NCBI RefSeq assembly: GCF_002556635.1
Contig: NZ_MWMO01000002.1
Location: forward strand, 558,001-622,000
Source of the DNA: Novosphingobium sp. PC22D
GTDB lineage: Bacteria > Pseudomonadota > Alphaproteobacteria > Sphingomonadales > Sphingomonadaceae
Direction of reading: 5' to 3'
DNA length: 64,000 nucleotides
Part shown: piece after piece, positions 42,190-51,428 of the stretch
Numbering within the stretch: position 1 is the stretch's first letter
Layout: every line of letters begins with the position of its first letter
Program-made: the position numbers and the translations under genes
The notes under the pieces: generated by a model
The model's database searches: none
What the model was told of the DNA's origin: nothing
What the model saw: only the letters and a program-made list of their open reading frames with translations

Positions 42190-43980
42190 ATGGGCACGCA
42201 GACGATGTACGAACGCCTGCTCGATCTGATCCAGGCCGAGGATGTCGACACGCTTTTCGGCATCCCCGACCCCAGCTTCTTCGGCATGTTCATCGAGGCC
42301 GAGCGGCGCGGCATGCGCATCGTCTCGCCGCACCACGAACAGGCCGCCGCGCTCACCGCCGACGGGCTCTACCGCATGACCGGCAAGCCTGCGGTGCTGT
42401 GCATGAACAAGGGCCCGGGCGTCGCCAACATCATGGCGGGCGTCAATTTCCTGATGAAGGAAAACGTGCCCGCGGTGTGCATCATGGCCAACCGCCAGCG
42501 CTTCTACGAACAGAAGGTGCGGCGCGGGATGATGCAGTACATGAGCCAGCCGCCGCTGTTCGAGAACACGGTCAAGTTCGCCGGCACCATCGAATATCCG
42601 CAGCAGACCGACGAGATCATGCAGGAAGCCTTCCGCAAGGCGCTCGGCGGCGTGCCCGGACCGACCTTCGTGGAACTGCCGCTCGGCGTGATGCAGGCCA
42701 AGTTCGACGGCTCGCCGGTGCTCCGGCCGCACCAGTACCGGCTCGTCCACCAGCGCGCCGACGAGCGCTCGATCGCCGAGGCCAGGGCGCTGCTCGAAGG
42801 CGCCAGGGCGCCGGTGCTGCTGCTCGGCCAGGGCGGCTTCGTCAGCCGCGCGCATGAGGCGCTGACCGCGCTGGCCGAGCGGCTCGCCTGCCCGATCCTC
42901 CAGACCAACGCGGTCGAGGCGGTGCTGCCCGGGATGGAGGCGCGCACCTTCCCCTACAGCTCGGCGACCGGAGCCGAGATCGCGGCGCAGTCGGACGTCG
43001 TGCTCGCGATCGGCACCGAGCTGGGCGAAGCGCTCAACTACGGGCGCGGCCACGCGTGGAAGACCGGCAACGAGACGCGCAAGTGGATCTACGTCGAGCG
43101 CGACGCCGATGCGATGGGCGTCAACCGGCCGATCGACGTGCCGCTGGTGGGCGACCTGCGCGACATCGTGCCGCAGCTCACCGAGGCGCTCGCCGGCGTC
43201 TCGCGCGCGCTGCCCGCCAAGCTGTCTGACTGGACCGCCGCGCGCGACGCGCACAAGGCCTCGATCGAGGACTACGTGCCCAAGACCTCGATGCCGATCC
43301 ATCCCGGCCTGGTGCCCATCGAGACTTCCAAGGCAATGCCCGCCGACTCGATCCTTGTGCGCGACGGCGGCGGCGCGAGCATGTGGGCATCGGCGCTGAT
43401 GCAATATGTGCCGCGCGACTCGATGTGGAGTTCCAACTGGGGCGCGATCGGCAACGGTCTACCCATGGCGATGGGCGCGCAGCTCGCGGTCGGAAACGAG
43501 CGCCGCGCCTTCCTTCTGACCGGCGATTCGGCGTTCCTGTTCCACATCTCCGAACTCGAGACCGCGGTGCGCAAGAACCTGCCGGTGATCTGCGTCGTCT
43601 CGGTCGATCACGCCTGGGGGCTGGAAGCCGCCTCGTACAAGGCGAACTTCGGCGAGAACACCTCGACCCCCGAGGCCCGCTGGGGCGCGGCTGTGCGGCT
43701 CGACAAGACCGCCGAGAGCTTCGGCGCGCACGGCGAATACGTCGAGAAGGCGGAGGACCTGGGCCCGGCGGTCAAGCGCGCGCTCGCCTCGGGCAAGCCG
43801 GCGGTGATCCACGTCGAGGTCGACCAGATGGCCAGCTCCAGCTTCGAGGGCATCCCCGGATTCGCCGAGTTCCGAGCCTGGTTCGGCGAGGAGGGTGACT
43901 TCCTCGGGGTGCCGGGCGAAGCGCCCGCCGCATCGAAATCCGGCGGCGGCGGCGCGACCGAAAACAGCAGCGGCTACTGA
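42190..43980 (+). CDS. ThDP-dependent enzyme, acetolactate synthase-like large subunit
   Basis: The protein has 596 residues from ATG 42190 with GGGAGAGAGA upstream. The three domains of the POX/ALS family are present: pyrimidine-binding (1-175) with the catalytic Glu in SPHHEQAAALTADGLYRMTG and KGPGVANIMAGVNFL; a central domain (190-335) with ARAPVLLLGQGGFVSRAH; and PP-binding (360-560). The Mg-diphosphate motif is unusual: GDS in place of GDG, and SVDHAWG where LNNGGYG is expected, so Asp replaces the Asn ligand. It cleaves or joins C-C bonds next to a carbonyl. Substrate is unknown. The glycine-rich tail (SKSGGGGATENSSGY) is dispensable-looking. It lies between thioesterases and NTF2-like and SDR genes in one operon. 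Confidence 0.88.
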   Translation: MGTQTMYERLLDLIQAEDVDTLFGIPDPSFFGMFIEAERRGMRIVSPHHEQAAALTADGLYRMTGKPAVLCMNKGPGVANIMAGVNFLMKENVPAVCIMANRQRFYEQKVRRGMMQYMSQPPLFENTVKFAGTIEYPQQTDEIMQEAFRKALGGVPGPTFVELPLGVMQAKFDGSPVLRPHQYRLVHQRADERSIAEARALLEGARAPVLLLGQGGFVSRAHEALTALAERLACPILQTNAVEAVLPGMEARTFPYSSATGAEIAAQSDVVLAIGTELGEALNYGRGHAWKTGNETRKWIYVERDADAMGVNRPIDVPLVGDLRDIVPQLTEALAGVSRALPAKLSDWTAARDAHKASIEDYVPKTSMPIHPGLVPIETSKAMPADSILVRDGGGASMWASALMQYVPRDSMWSSNWGAIGNGLPMAMGAQLAVGNERRAFLLTGDSAFLFHISELETAVRKNLPVICVVSVDHAWGLEAASYKANFGENTSTPEARWGAAVRLDKTAESFGAHGEYVEKAEDLGPAVKRALASGKPAVIHVEVDQMASSSFEGIPGFAEFRAWFGEEGDFLGVPGEAPAASKSGGGGATENSSGY

Positions 43981-44021
43981 CCCAAGGCAGAGCCGCAGAA
44001 AACGGGAGAGGGAAACACACA

Positions 44022-44936
44022 ATGTCGATCAATCATTCGGTCGAGCCGCAGCTCGCCAGCCTCGTCAAGTCCGAGCGCCACATGCGCAGCGAGTACGGCA
44101 CGAAAATGGTGGGGGTGATGGATACCGTCGCCCCCCACCCGCATTTCGTCATGCCGCTCCAGCCCGGCAAAGTTGCGATCCTCTCGGGCTGGGACACCAT
44201 CGACGAGATGTACAAGGGCTCGGTCAGCAACGCCGAACCCAAGGCCAGCCGGGTGCTCTCGCAGCTCGCGACCGACTGGTTCGTGTTCATCGAGAACGTG
44301 CCCACGCGTTTCTGGGTGGCGGCGAACAAGCCGATCACGGCGCAGACGGTGACCATGTTCGTCACCGATGACGAAAGCGGCATCACCGGCGAATACGCCT
44401 GGGAGCGGCACTATATCACGCCCCAGCCCGCCTCCGACAGCGCGGGCGCGCTGCCGCTGCCCGATCGCCAGCTCGCCAATCTCGAGAACCACGAGGCGCT
44501 GCTCGAAGCGCTCTGCGCGGGCGACATCGCCAAGGTCATGGGGTTGATCACGCCCGAATGCGTCTGGGCACAGCGCGATTACCTTGCCGATACCGAGGGC
44601 GGCGAAGTGACCGAGCTGCGCGGCGCCGAAGCCGCCGCCGGCTACCTCACCCGCTGGCATGCCGAGATGCGGCCGCAACACGTCTCGGTGGTCAACCGCC
44701 GGGTGACCGACTGGTTCGTCTTTTCCGAGGAAGTGTGGATCGTGCAACCCGGCGGCGGCGCGGCGCGTCAGTGCCGCACCGCGACGATCTATCCGCTTGC
44801 CGAGGATGGACGCTTCGAAGGCGTGCTCGGCTTCGGCAAGGATATCGAAGACCCCGCCCCCTCGGCCGGCCAGCGGCTCGGCCGCGCCTTCTGGTCCGAG
44901 CCCGGCGTCGCCATCGCGGACGTCGCCAGATCATGA
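44022..44936 (+). CDS. Two-domain NTF2-like protein
   Basis: The protein has 304 residues and no named family. It appears to be two NTF2-like cone folds in tandem: both halves contain a DWFVF strand (LATDWFVFIENV near 85; RVTDWFVFSEEVWI near 230) at equivalent places. The second half has the SnoaL-like pattern of helix LENHEALLEALCAGDIAKVM, acidic CVWAQRDYL and a final FEGVLGFGKDI strand. NTF2-fold enzymes include isomerases, dehydratases and dioxygenase small subunits. It is in the TPP-enzyme operon, and its stop overlaps the next SDR start (ATGA), so the two are translationally coupled. Its role in the pathway is unknown. Confidence 0.7.
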   Translation: MSINHSVEPQLASLVKSERHMRSEYGTKMVGVMDTVAPHPHFVMPLQPGKVAILSGWDTIDEMYKGSVSNAEPKASRVLSQLATDWFVFIENVPTRFWVAANKPITAQTVTMFVTDDESGITGEYAWERHYITPQPASDSAGALPLPDRQLANLENHEALLEALCAGDIAKVMGLITPECVWAQRDYLADTEGGEVTELRGAEAAAGYLTRWHAEMRPQHVSVVNRRVTDWFVFSEEVWIVQPGGGAARQCRTATIYPLAEDGRFEGVLGFGKDIEDPAPSAGQRLGRAFWSEPGVAIADVARS

Positions 44937-45694
44937 GCGCGGGCAGGCTCGCGGGCAAGGTCGCGCTCATAACCGGCGCAGGCCAGGGCGTGGGGCTCGG
45001 CATCGCCCAGGCCTTCTGCGCGCAGGGCGCCGCCGTGGTCATCACCGGACGCGACGCGGCCCGGCTCGAAGCCGCGCGCGAAGCGATCGAGGCGCGCGGC
45101 GGCCGGGTCGCGATCTTCGCGGGCGACGCCGCCCGCCGCGAGAACGCGCAGGCCGCCGTCGCCCTCGCGGTAGAACGCTTCGGACGGCTCGACGTGCTGG
45201 TGAACAACGCGCAGGCGCGCCGCTCGGGCGTGCCTCTCGAGGAGATCACCGAGGCCGACATGGACCTCGCGCTCTCCACCGGCCCGGTCGCGACGCTGCT
45301 GCACATGCAGGAGGCCTTCCCCCAGCTTCGCGAGCATCGCGGCGCGGTGATCAACTTCGGGTCGAAGATGGGCATGCAGCCGATGGCCGGGATCGGCTCC
45401 TACGCCGCCGCCAAGGAGGCGATCCGCGCCCTCACCCGAAGCGCGGCGCGCGAGTGGGGCAAGCACGGCATCCGCGTGAACGTGCTCAACCCCGCCTCGC
45501 TGGGCGAGACGGGCCGCGCCTATTTCGAAAGCCGCCCGGACGAGCTGGAAAAGCTGTGCGCCGACGTCGCGCTCGGTCATTTCGGCGATGCCGAGACCGA
45601 GATCGGCGCCGTCGCGGTGTTCCTCGCCAGCGACGAGAGCCGCTACGTCACCGGCCAGACGCTCAACGCCGACGGCGGCCAGCTCATGCTCTGA
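44933..45694 (+). CDS. Short-chain dehydrogenase/reductase
   Basis: The protein has 253 residues; ATG 44933 overlaps the previous stop by 4 bases. The Rossmann motif is KVALITGAGQGVGLGIA; VLVNNAQARRS holds the NNA(G) element. The catalytic Ser is in VINFGSKMG and Tyr/Lys in IGSYAAAKEAIRAL. The C-terminal signature is YVTGQTLNADGG. GR at the end of strand 2 (ITGRDAARL) points to NADP(H). It oxidises an alcohol or reduces a ketone in the same pathway as the TPP enzyme. It is the last gene of that operon before the MFS transporter. Confidence 0.93.
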   Translation: MSAGRLAGKVALITGAGQGVGLGIAQAFCAQGAAVVITGRDAARLEAAREAIEARGGRVAIFAGDAARRENAQAAVALAVERFGRLDVLVNNAQARRSGVPLEEITEADMDLALSTGPVATLLHMQEAFPQLREHRGAVINFGSKMGMQPMAGIGSYAAAKEAIRALTRSAAREWGKHGIRVNVLNPASLGETGRAYFESRPDELEKLCADVALGHFGDAETEIGAVAVFLASDESRYVTGQTLNADGGQLML

Positions 45695-45748
45695 ACGGGC
45701 GCCTTCATTCCTTCATGAATTCATAGAGATATCCGGGAGACCTCTCAG

Positions 45749-46972
45749 GTGCACATACAAGCAGGGGCCGCGCAGGAGTGGCGTCGGTTCTGGTTCCTCC
45801 CGCTCGTGGGCGCGCTGGGCTATTCGAGCGCGGTGCTCCACACGTATGGCGTCGGCCCTTTCTTCGAGCCGCTGCAACGCGAATTCGGCTGGTCACGCGC
45901 GGGAATCTCGTTCGGGCTGACCATCGCCGGGCTCGTCGGCGCGCTCTTCGCGATCCCGATGGGCATGGTGGTCGACCGGCTCGGCCCGCGCCGGGTCGCG
46001 CTTGCCGGCACGCTGCTGATGCCCGCCTCGATCGGCCTGCTCGGCACCGCCTCGGGCACGCTGACCAACTGGTACGTGCTGTGGGGCCTGGTCGCCTTCG
46101 CCAATCTGTGGATGCAGGCCACGGTCTGGACCAGCGCCATCGCCAGCCGCTTCGAGAAGTCGCGCGGGATCGCCTTCGCGGTGACCTTCTCGGGCGCCTC
46201 GTTTTCCGCCGTGGTGGTGCCCTTCGTGGCGACATCGCTGATCATCGCCTTCGACTGGCGCACCGCCTTCATGCTGGTCGGCGTGATCTGGGCGGTGGCG
46301 GTGTTCCCGCTGGTGTTCCTGTTCTTCCGGGGCGCACAGGACGTGAAGACCCCCGACGAGGACCACCATCGCCCGGCGGCGGCGGACCTGCCCGGCGCGA
46401 GCGTCGAGCAGGCGCTGCGCTCGCCCGCGTTCTACCAGCTTTTCTTCGCCAGCCTGCTGTTCACCTTCACCGCGGTGGGGATGATCGTGCACTATGTCCC
46501 GATCCTGATGGGACAAGGCGCGAGCGCGCTCGGCGCGGCTGGCGTGGCCGCCTTCGTCGGCGTCTTCTCGATCATCGGCAGGCTCGGCACCGGGTTCCTG
46601 CTCGACCGCTTCCCGCCCGGCCTCGTCGGCGCGGCGGCGTTCATGCTGCCGGTGATCTCGTGCCTGCTGCTGCTGTTCGACGGCGCCGATCCGGTGAGCC
46701 AGTCGATCGCCTCGGCCCTGTTCGGCTTCACCGTCGGCGCCGAAGTCGACGTCATCGCCTTCCTCGCCACGCGCCAGTTCGGACTGAAGCACTATGGCGT
46801 GATCTTCGGCTCGATCGTCACCGCCATGGCGGCGGGCGGCGCGATCGGCCCGCTCGCGGCAGGCGCGGCGCACGATCACTTCGGCAGCTATTCGCAGTTC
46901 CTCACGCTAACGATCGCGCTGATGGTGGCGAGCGCGCTGGCGGTGGCGACGCTGCGGCGCCCCTCGTACTGA
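45749..46972 (+). CDS. MFS transporter, monocarboxylate/oxalate-formate antiporter-like
   Basis: The protein has 407 residues from GTG 45749. Twelve membrane helices can be drawn, for example FLPLVGALGYSSAVLHTYGV, FGLTIAGLVGALFAIPMGMV, FTFSGASFSAVVVPFVATSL-like helix 5 and LFTFTAVGMIVHYVPILMGQ. The loop 2-3 signature GMVVDRLGPRR is intact. A central hydrophilic loop (TPDEDHHRPAAADLPG) separates the halves. This type usually moves small carboxylates with protons at the inner membrane. It lies 54 bases after the SDR, so it is likely the exporter or importer for the pathway encoded around it. Confidence 0.9.
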   Translation: MHIQAGAAQEWRRFWFLPLVGALGYSSAVLHTYGVGPFFEPLQREFGWSRAGISFGLTIAGLVGALFAIPMGMVVDRLGPRRVALAGTLLMPASIGLLGTASGTLTNWYVLWGLVAFANLWMQATVWTSAIASRFEKSRGIAFAVTFSGASFSAVVVPFVATSLIIAFDWRTAFMLVGVIWAVAVFPLVFLFFRGAQDVKTPDEDHHRPAAADLPGASVEQALRSPAFYQLFFASLLFTFTAVGMIVHYVPILMGQGASALGAAGVAAFVGVFSIIGRLGTGFLLDRFPPGLVGAAAFMLPVISCLLLLFDGADPVSQSIASALFGFTVGAEVDVIAFLATRQFGLKHYGVIFGSIVTAMAAGGAIGPLAAGAAHDHFGSYSQFLTLTIALMVASALAVATLRRPSY

Positions 46973-46984
46973 GGGGGGCGCCCG

Positions 46985-47548
46985 TCAGCCCCGGCGCATC
47001 AGCGCGTAGCTCGGGTCCTCGGGCTTGCGCAGGCCGAGGCTGAGCGGGCGGTCGCGGCCGTAACCAAGTTCCCCTGCCAGCTCGCCCTTGTCCCAGGCGG
47101 CGGTATCGGGAAATTCTCGGAACCAGTCGCGCACGACGACGCGGCGGGCGATGCGCCAATGGTCCTCGCGCTTCTCCATGCGGTCGATGAAGCGGCTGCC
47201 CGACATGTGGTCGTAGCGCGATCCATCCTCGCGGCGCATGCGGTGGAACGCCTGGATATAGGATTCGACGAAGGCGGTGGCGCCGTCCGGATCGAGATCG
47301 ATCAGGATGTTGCCGATGAAGTGCGTCGTCAGTTCGATCGAGCGGATGATCGGCACCGCGTGGTCGACGAATTCCTGCGCCGAATGCGCGACGAAATTGC
47401 CGTGCTCGTCGCTGGCGTCGGGCCAGTAGGCCGACAGGATCAGGTCGACGTCGAGGCGGTCGATGCCGCGGCAATAGCGGTAGATGCAATCGCGAATGGC
47501 CTCGCGATCGGCAAACTCCGCCGCGATCTGGGTGGTGCTTCGGATCAT
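46985..47548 (-). CDS. NTF2-like/SnoaL-like protein A
   Basis: The protein has 187 residues. A SnoaL_4-type NTF2 fold reads REAIRDCIYRYCRGIDRLDV, DLILSAYWPDASDEHGNFVA, TTHFIGNILIDLDPDGATAF and DHMSGSRFIDRMEKREDHWR. A His-Asp pair typical of dehydratase- or isomerase-like members (YWPDAS; THFIGN) is present. The start ATG overlaps the SDR stop (ATGA), so three genes (NTF2 B, SDR, NTF2 A) form a tightly coupled minus-strand operon downstream of the TonB receptor gene. A small hydratase, dehydratase or oxygenase-like role in catabolism is plausible; the substrate is unknown. Confidence 0.83.
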   Translation of the reverse strand: MIRSTTQIAAEFADREAIRDCIYRYCRGIDRLDVDLILSAYWPDASDEHGNFVAHSAQEFVDHAVPIIRSIELTTHFIGNILIDLDPDGATAFVESYIQAFHRMRREDGSRYDHMSGSRFIDRMEKREDHWRIARRVVVRDWFREFPDTAAWDKGELAGELGYGRDRPLSLGLRKPEDPSYALMRRG

Positions 47549-48420
47549 CGCGCCGGCTCCTCGTCTTCGCGGCGCCAGCTTTCCAGCCAGCTTCGGTCGC
47601 GCGCATAGGCGGGCACGTTGTCGGCATCGAGATGCGACCACTTGACGCTCACGCCGCCGTCGACCGCGAGGCATTGCCCGGTGATGTAGCCCGCCATGTC
47701 CGAGAGCAGGAACAGCACGGTCGCGGCGATCTCCTCGGCCCGGCCCTGCCGTGCCATCGGCACCGCCCAGCGGTCGCGTTCGGGATCGGGCTCGACCGCG
47801 GCGGTGGGGGTGAGGATCGCGCCCGGCGCCACCGCGTTGACGCGGATCGCGTCTGCGGCCAGTTCGACCGCCATGGTCTTGACCGCCGAATTGACCGCCG
47901 CCTTGGCGACGCCGTAGGCGATGTGGAACGGCGTGGCGGCAAGCCCGCTGATCGAGGAGATCGCCACCAGCGAGCCCGGCCTGCGCGCGGCCCGCAGCTC
48001 GCGCGCAACCGCCTGCGAGAGGAAGAACATGGTATCGAGGTTGAGATCGAGCACCGCGTGCCAGTCCTCGCGTGTGACCCCGCTCGCGGGGCCCCAATAG
48101 CGGTCGGGAACGCCGCCGACGACCGTCACCAGTCCGTACAGCGCGCCGGGCGCGTCCCTCGCGCCCGCCATGATCGCCGCCACGCCCTCCTCGCTGGCGA
48201 TGTCGGCGACCACCGGGGCCACCGTTATGCCCTCGGCGCGCAACGGCGCGATCGCCGCCTCGAGCCCCTCGGCGGAACGGTCCGCCGCGACGATCGTCGC
48301 CCCCGCCAGCCCGGCGAGGCGCGCGATCATGGTGCCCATGCCGCCGCCACCCGCGCCCGCCACGATCACCTTGCGGCCTTCGAGGCCGACAAGATCGAGG
48401 ATCGGTGCCGGATCGATCAT
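47545..48420 (-). CDS. Short-chain dehydrogenase/reductase
   Basis: The protein has 291 residues from ATG 48420, chosen because it clears the upstream stop by 7 bases and has GAAGG; a GTG 24 bases earlier is possible. The nucleotide loop is KVIVAGAGGGGMGTMIA, a GxxxGxG variant with extra glycine. The catalytic Ser is in VAISSISGL and Tyr/Lys in HIAYGVAKAAVNSAV. The end is YITGQCLAVDGGVSVKWSHL with a 35-residue C-terminal extension. Strand 2 ends ADRS, so NAD(H) is likely. It is coupled by overlap to NTF2 A and lies directly after NTF2 B. Confidence 0.92.
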   Translation of the reverse strand: MIDPAPILDLVGLEGRKVIVAGAGGGGMGTMIARLAGLAGATIVAADRSAEGLEAAIAPLRAEGITVAPVVADIASEEGVAAIMAGARDAPGALYGLVTVVGGVPDRYWGPASGVTREDWHAVLDLNLDTMFFLSQAVARELRAARRPGSLVAISSISGLAATPFHIAYGVAKAAVNSAVKTMAVELAADAIRVNAVAPGAILTPTAAVEPDPERDRWAVPMARQGRAEEIAATVLFLLSDMAGYITGQCLAVDGGVSVKWSHLDADNVPAYARDRSWLESWRREDEEPAR

Positions 48421-48427
48421 GGCGCCT

Positions 48428-48949
48428 TCAGGCCTCGCGGTCACGAGTCAGGATGCCGCTGCGGTCATAGCTCGGCGCATCGCGCGGCGGCATCGCCGGA
48501 GGAGCGCCGTAATCGGGGTTGTCGAAAAACTGGCCGGACAAGTCGGGCCGGCCGATATAGTCGGTGAGGAACAGCCGCCAGGCGAACCGCCAGTGCCCGT
48601 CCTCATCCTCGACCAGCCGCTCGTAATAGGTGCCCATCGGCCCGTAGGCGGTGCCGTCGGCGAGCACGCTCTGCTCGCTGACGTAAGTGCGGGCATTGGC
48701 GCGGCCTTTTCCCGTCAGTTCGACCAGCGGCGTGCGAAACGTGAGCAGGATACGGCGGTATTCGGGAAATACCTTCCTCATGAAGCCGGCGATCGTGTCG
48801 CGGCCGTTGAGGACGAGGCCCGAGACCCGCCATTCGGCGTCCCGGGTGAAACAATCTCCGAACGTGGCGACGTCCTTGCGCCAGACGGCATCGGTATAGC
48901 GCGCGTGCAGTTGCCGGACCTGCGCCTCCACGCTCACGAAATCGCTCAT
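48428..48949 (-). CDS. NTF2-like/SnoaL-like protein B
   Basis: The protein has 173 residues from ATG 48949. The fold reads VRQLHARYTDAVWRKDVATF, GDCFTRDAEWRVSGLVLNGR, DTIAGFMRKVFPEYRRILLT and MGTYYERLVEDEDGHWRFAW. It belongs to the same SnoaL_4-like group as protein A but is not close enough to be a recent duplicate. It starts 82 bases after the TonB receptor stop and could be read from the receptor promoter. The window encodes four NTF2-like proteins in this region (44022, 46985, 48428, 54919). Confidence 0.83.
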   Translation of the reverse strand: MSDFVSVEAQVRQLHARYTDAVWRKDVATFGDCFTRDAEWRVSGLVLNGRDTIAGFMRKVFPEYRRILLTFRTPLVELTGKGRANARTYVSEQSVLADGTAYGPMGTYYERLVEDEDGHWRFAWRLFLTDYIGRPDLSGQFFDNPDYGAPPAMPPRDAPSYDRSGILTRDREA

Positions 48950-49031
48950 CGGATCGCTCCCAGCGTGCTTGCGGACAAGGCCCGGGCGGCGGGCGGCGCG
49001 TCGTCTCGGCGCGCCGCCCGCCGCGTCCGGA

Positions 49032-51428
49032 TCAGAAGCGCACCGTGCCTTGCAGCGCGACTTCGCGCGGACGGTTCCAGAACCCGACATACTGGTCGGG
49101 ATTGCCCGCCGCGGTCCAGGCGTAAGCCTGCAGCTTGTAGTAGCTGTTGGTCAAGTTGCGGCCGAGCAGCGCCAGTTCGTAGGCGCCGTCTTCCGAACCC
49201 ACCTTGAGCGCCGCGTTGACGATCCAGTAGGCCTTCTGCCGCCCGCCGGGCGCATTGTCGGTCGATGCCTGATAGTCGCCCGAATAGGACCCGGACGCCG
49301 AGATCGTCGTCTTCAGTCCGCTCACCAGTTCGGGGCTGTAGTCACCGCCGAAGCTGAAGGTCAGCTTGGGCGCGCGCACCAGCCGCGTGCCCGAAAGATC
49401 CTGCACCTTGATCGAGTTGGGATTGTTCGGATCGGCGGGGAGACAGCCCTCGGCGGCGGTCTGCCCGTTGTAGCACTGCGCGGTGTTGAACTTGGTGTAC
49501 TTTGCGCTGTTGAGCCCGAGGTTGCCGTTGAACCGCAGCGTGTCGGTCGCCTGCCAGTTGAGCGAGGCCTGGACGCCCTTCACTCGCGAAGCCGCCGCGT
49601 TGGTCAGGTTGAACGCCTGAATGACGCCGCTGTTGTCGGCCGAGACGACCTGGAGGTCGTCGTACTTGTAGGTGTAGACGTTGAAGTCGAAGCGCAGGGT
49701 GCCGCCCATCAGCGACGCCTTGTAGCCCGCCTCGAAGCCCTCGGCGATCTCGGGCCGGAACAGCACGCTTTCGGGCGTGGCGGTCGCGGGAAGCAGGAAC
49801 GGGTTCGAGATGCCGCCCGACTTGTAGCCGGTCTTGTACGCGACATAGGCGGTGTGGTCGGTGTTGGGCCGCCAGGTCAGCGTCACTTCGGGCGAGACGT
49901 GCTTGTCGGAATAATCCGCCAGGAAGTGCTCGCCGACAGGGTAGAGATACTGGAAATTCGGGCCGAGCGAGAGGTTCACCTGGTCGAGCTTCTTGGTATC
50001 CCGGCTCCAGCGCGCGCCGCCCGACAGTTCGAGCGTTTCGAGGATCTTCCAACTGACCTCCGCGAAGGCCGAGAGATATTCGCCCTTCGTGTCCGAGTGC
50101 ATGTCCGCGCTGACGTAATTGTCGGCGACCGGATTGTAGACGTGCAGGATCTCGGGGACGTTGTCGAAGGGCCGCTTGGAATATTCCCAATACCCGCCAA
50201 CCATGAAGTTGAGCGGACCGTCGAAGCTGGTCGAGACGCGGATTTCCTGGCTCAGCAGCGTATACTGGTAGCGCGCCGCCGCCCAGATATTGGCGTAGGG
50301 CGACCAGTCGGTGGTGTTCATCAGTTTGATGTCTTCGTCATAATAGCCGCTGGTCAGAGCGATGTCGAAGTTGTCGAACGACTTGTTGAGTTCGAGCACG
50401 CCGAAATAGAAGATCTTGTCCAGGTAAGGCACGCCGCCGTTGGCGAAACGCGCGTTGCGGGCATAGACTTCCGGCACGCCGCCGTGCGAGGTGACGCGGT
50501 TCGCCTCGCAATCGGCGCCGGGCAGCGGGAACTGGCCGAGCGTGATCGGCTCGGTCGTGTCGCCGATGCAATAGGGCTCGGAGTTGCCGTTGCCGGTGTT
50601 GGCTTCGACCGAGTTCACCGTGAACTTGAGCTTGGCCGAAAACGTCGGTTCGGGCTCCCACAGCAGCGAGACGCGTCCGGCCAGTTCGTCGCTGTTGGGC
50701 ATGCGCTTGCCGTAGTTCGCGCCGGCGGTGGGCACGCTGGGATCGAGCAGGCCGGGCACGACCGGCGCGACGTTGCGCGTCCAGCCCTTCATCGTGCTGG
50801 CGCGGAACGCGAAGCGCGCGGCGAGCGTGCTCGACAGCGGGCCGGAAACGGCGCCCTCGCTGTAGGCCTGATCGGCGGTGAATTCGTAGCCGCCCGTCAG
50901 ATAGCCTTCGAGCGAGAACGTCGGATCGGCCGAATTGATCGAGATGACGCCGGCGGGCGAGTTCTTGCCGAAGTAAAGCGCCTGCGGGCCCGACAGGACC
51001 TGGACGTTCTGCGTGTCGAACAGCCGCGCGCCGATGATCGTGCCGCGGCTGAAGGGCACGCCGTCGAGCTCGACGAGCACGCTCTGGTCGAAGCCCGCGT
51101 CGCTCGAGGATGAACTGATGCCGCGGATCGCGATGACCGCGCCGGTGCCCGAACCGCCTTCGCCGATCGAGACCTGCGGGGCGAGTTCGGCGACCTTGGT
51201 CAGGTCGCTGGCGAGCGTATCGGCGATCTCCGTCCCGCCGATCGCGGTAACCGCGACCGGAACGTTCTGGAGCGTCTCGTCGCGCTTGCGCGCGGTGACG
51301 ATGATGTCGCCGAAGCCGCTGCTCGCGGCTGCCTCCTCGTCGGAGTCATCGGCGGCCTGGGCAAGTGCCTGGCTGCTTGCAAACACGCATGCGGTTCCGC
51401 ACAGAAGTGCGACGATCTTCCTCTTCAT
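49032..51428 (-). CDS. TonB-dependent outer-membrane receptor
   Basis: The protein has 798 residues from ATG 51428 with GGAGG 8 bases upstream. The signal peptide ends SSQALAQA. A TonB-box-like DIIVTARKR is followed by the plug LQNVPVAVTAIGGTEIADTL, VSIGEGGSGTGAVIAIRGIS and LDGVPFSRG. The rest is the 22-strand barrel and the protein ends with a terminal Phe (EVALQGTVRF) as required for BAM insertion. In sphingomonads such receptors (the type lacking an N-terminal FecR signalling domain) import hydrophobic aromatics and terpenoids rather than siderophores. It sits at the head of the NTF2-SDR-NTF2 group. Its promoter region has the operator shared with the flavin monooxygenase. Confidence 0.95.
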   Translation of the reverse strand: MKRKIVALLCGTACVFASSQALAQAADDSDEEAAASSGFGDIIVTARKRDETLQNVPVAVTAIGGTEIADTLASDLTKVAELAPQVSIGEGGSGTGAVIAIRGISSSSSDAGFDQSVLVELDGVPFSRGTIIGARLFDTQNVQVLSGPQALYFGKNSPAGVISINSADPTFSLEGYLTGGYEFTADQAYSEGAVSGPLSSTLAARFAFRASTMKGWTRNVAPVVPGLLDPSVPTAGANYGKRMPNSDELAGRVSLLWEPEPTFSAKLKFTVNSVEANTGNGNSEPYCIGDTTEPITLGQFPLPGADCEANRVTSHGGVPEVYARNARFANGGVPYLDKIFYFGVLELNKSFDNFDIALTSGYYDEDIKLMNTTDWSPYANIWAAARYQYTLLSQEIRVSTSFDGPLNFMVGGYWEYSKRPFDNVPEILHVYNPVADNYVSADMHSDTKGEYLSAFAEVSWKILETLELSGGARWSRDTKKLDQVNLSLGPNFQYLYPVGEHFLADYSDKHVSPEVTLTWRPNTDHTAYVAYKTGYKSGGISNPFLLPATATPESVLFRPEIAEGFEAGYKASLMGGTLRFDFNVYTYKYDDLQVVSADNSGVIQAFNLTNAAASRVKGVQASLNWQATDTLRFNGNLGLNSAKYTKFNTAQCYNGQTAAEGCLPADPNNPNSIKVQDLSGTRLVRAPKLTFSFGGDYSPELVSGLKTTISASGSYSGDYQASTDNAPGGRQKAYWIVNAALKVGSEDGAYELALLGRNLTNSYYKLQAYAWTAAGNPDQYVGFWNRPREVALQGTVRF

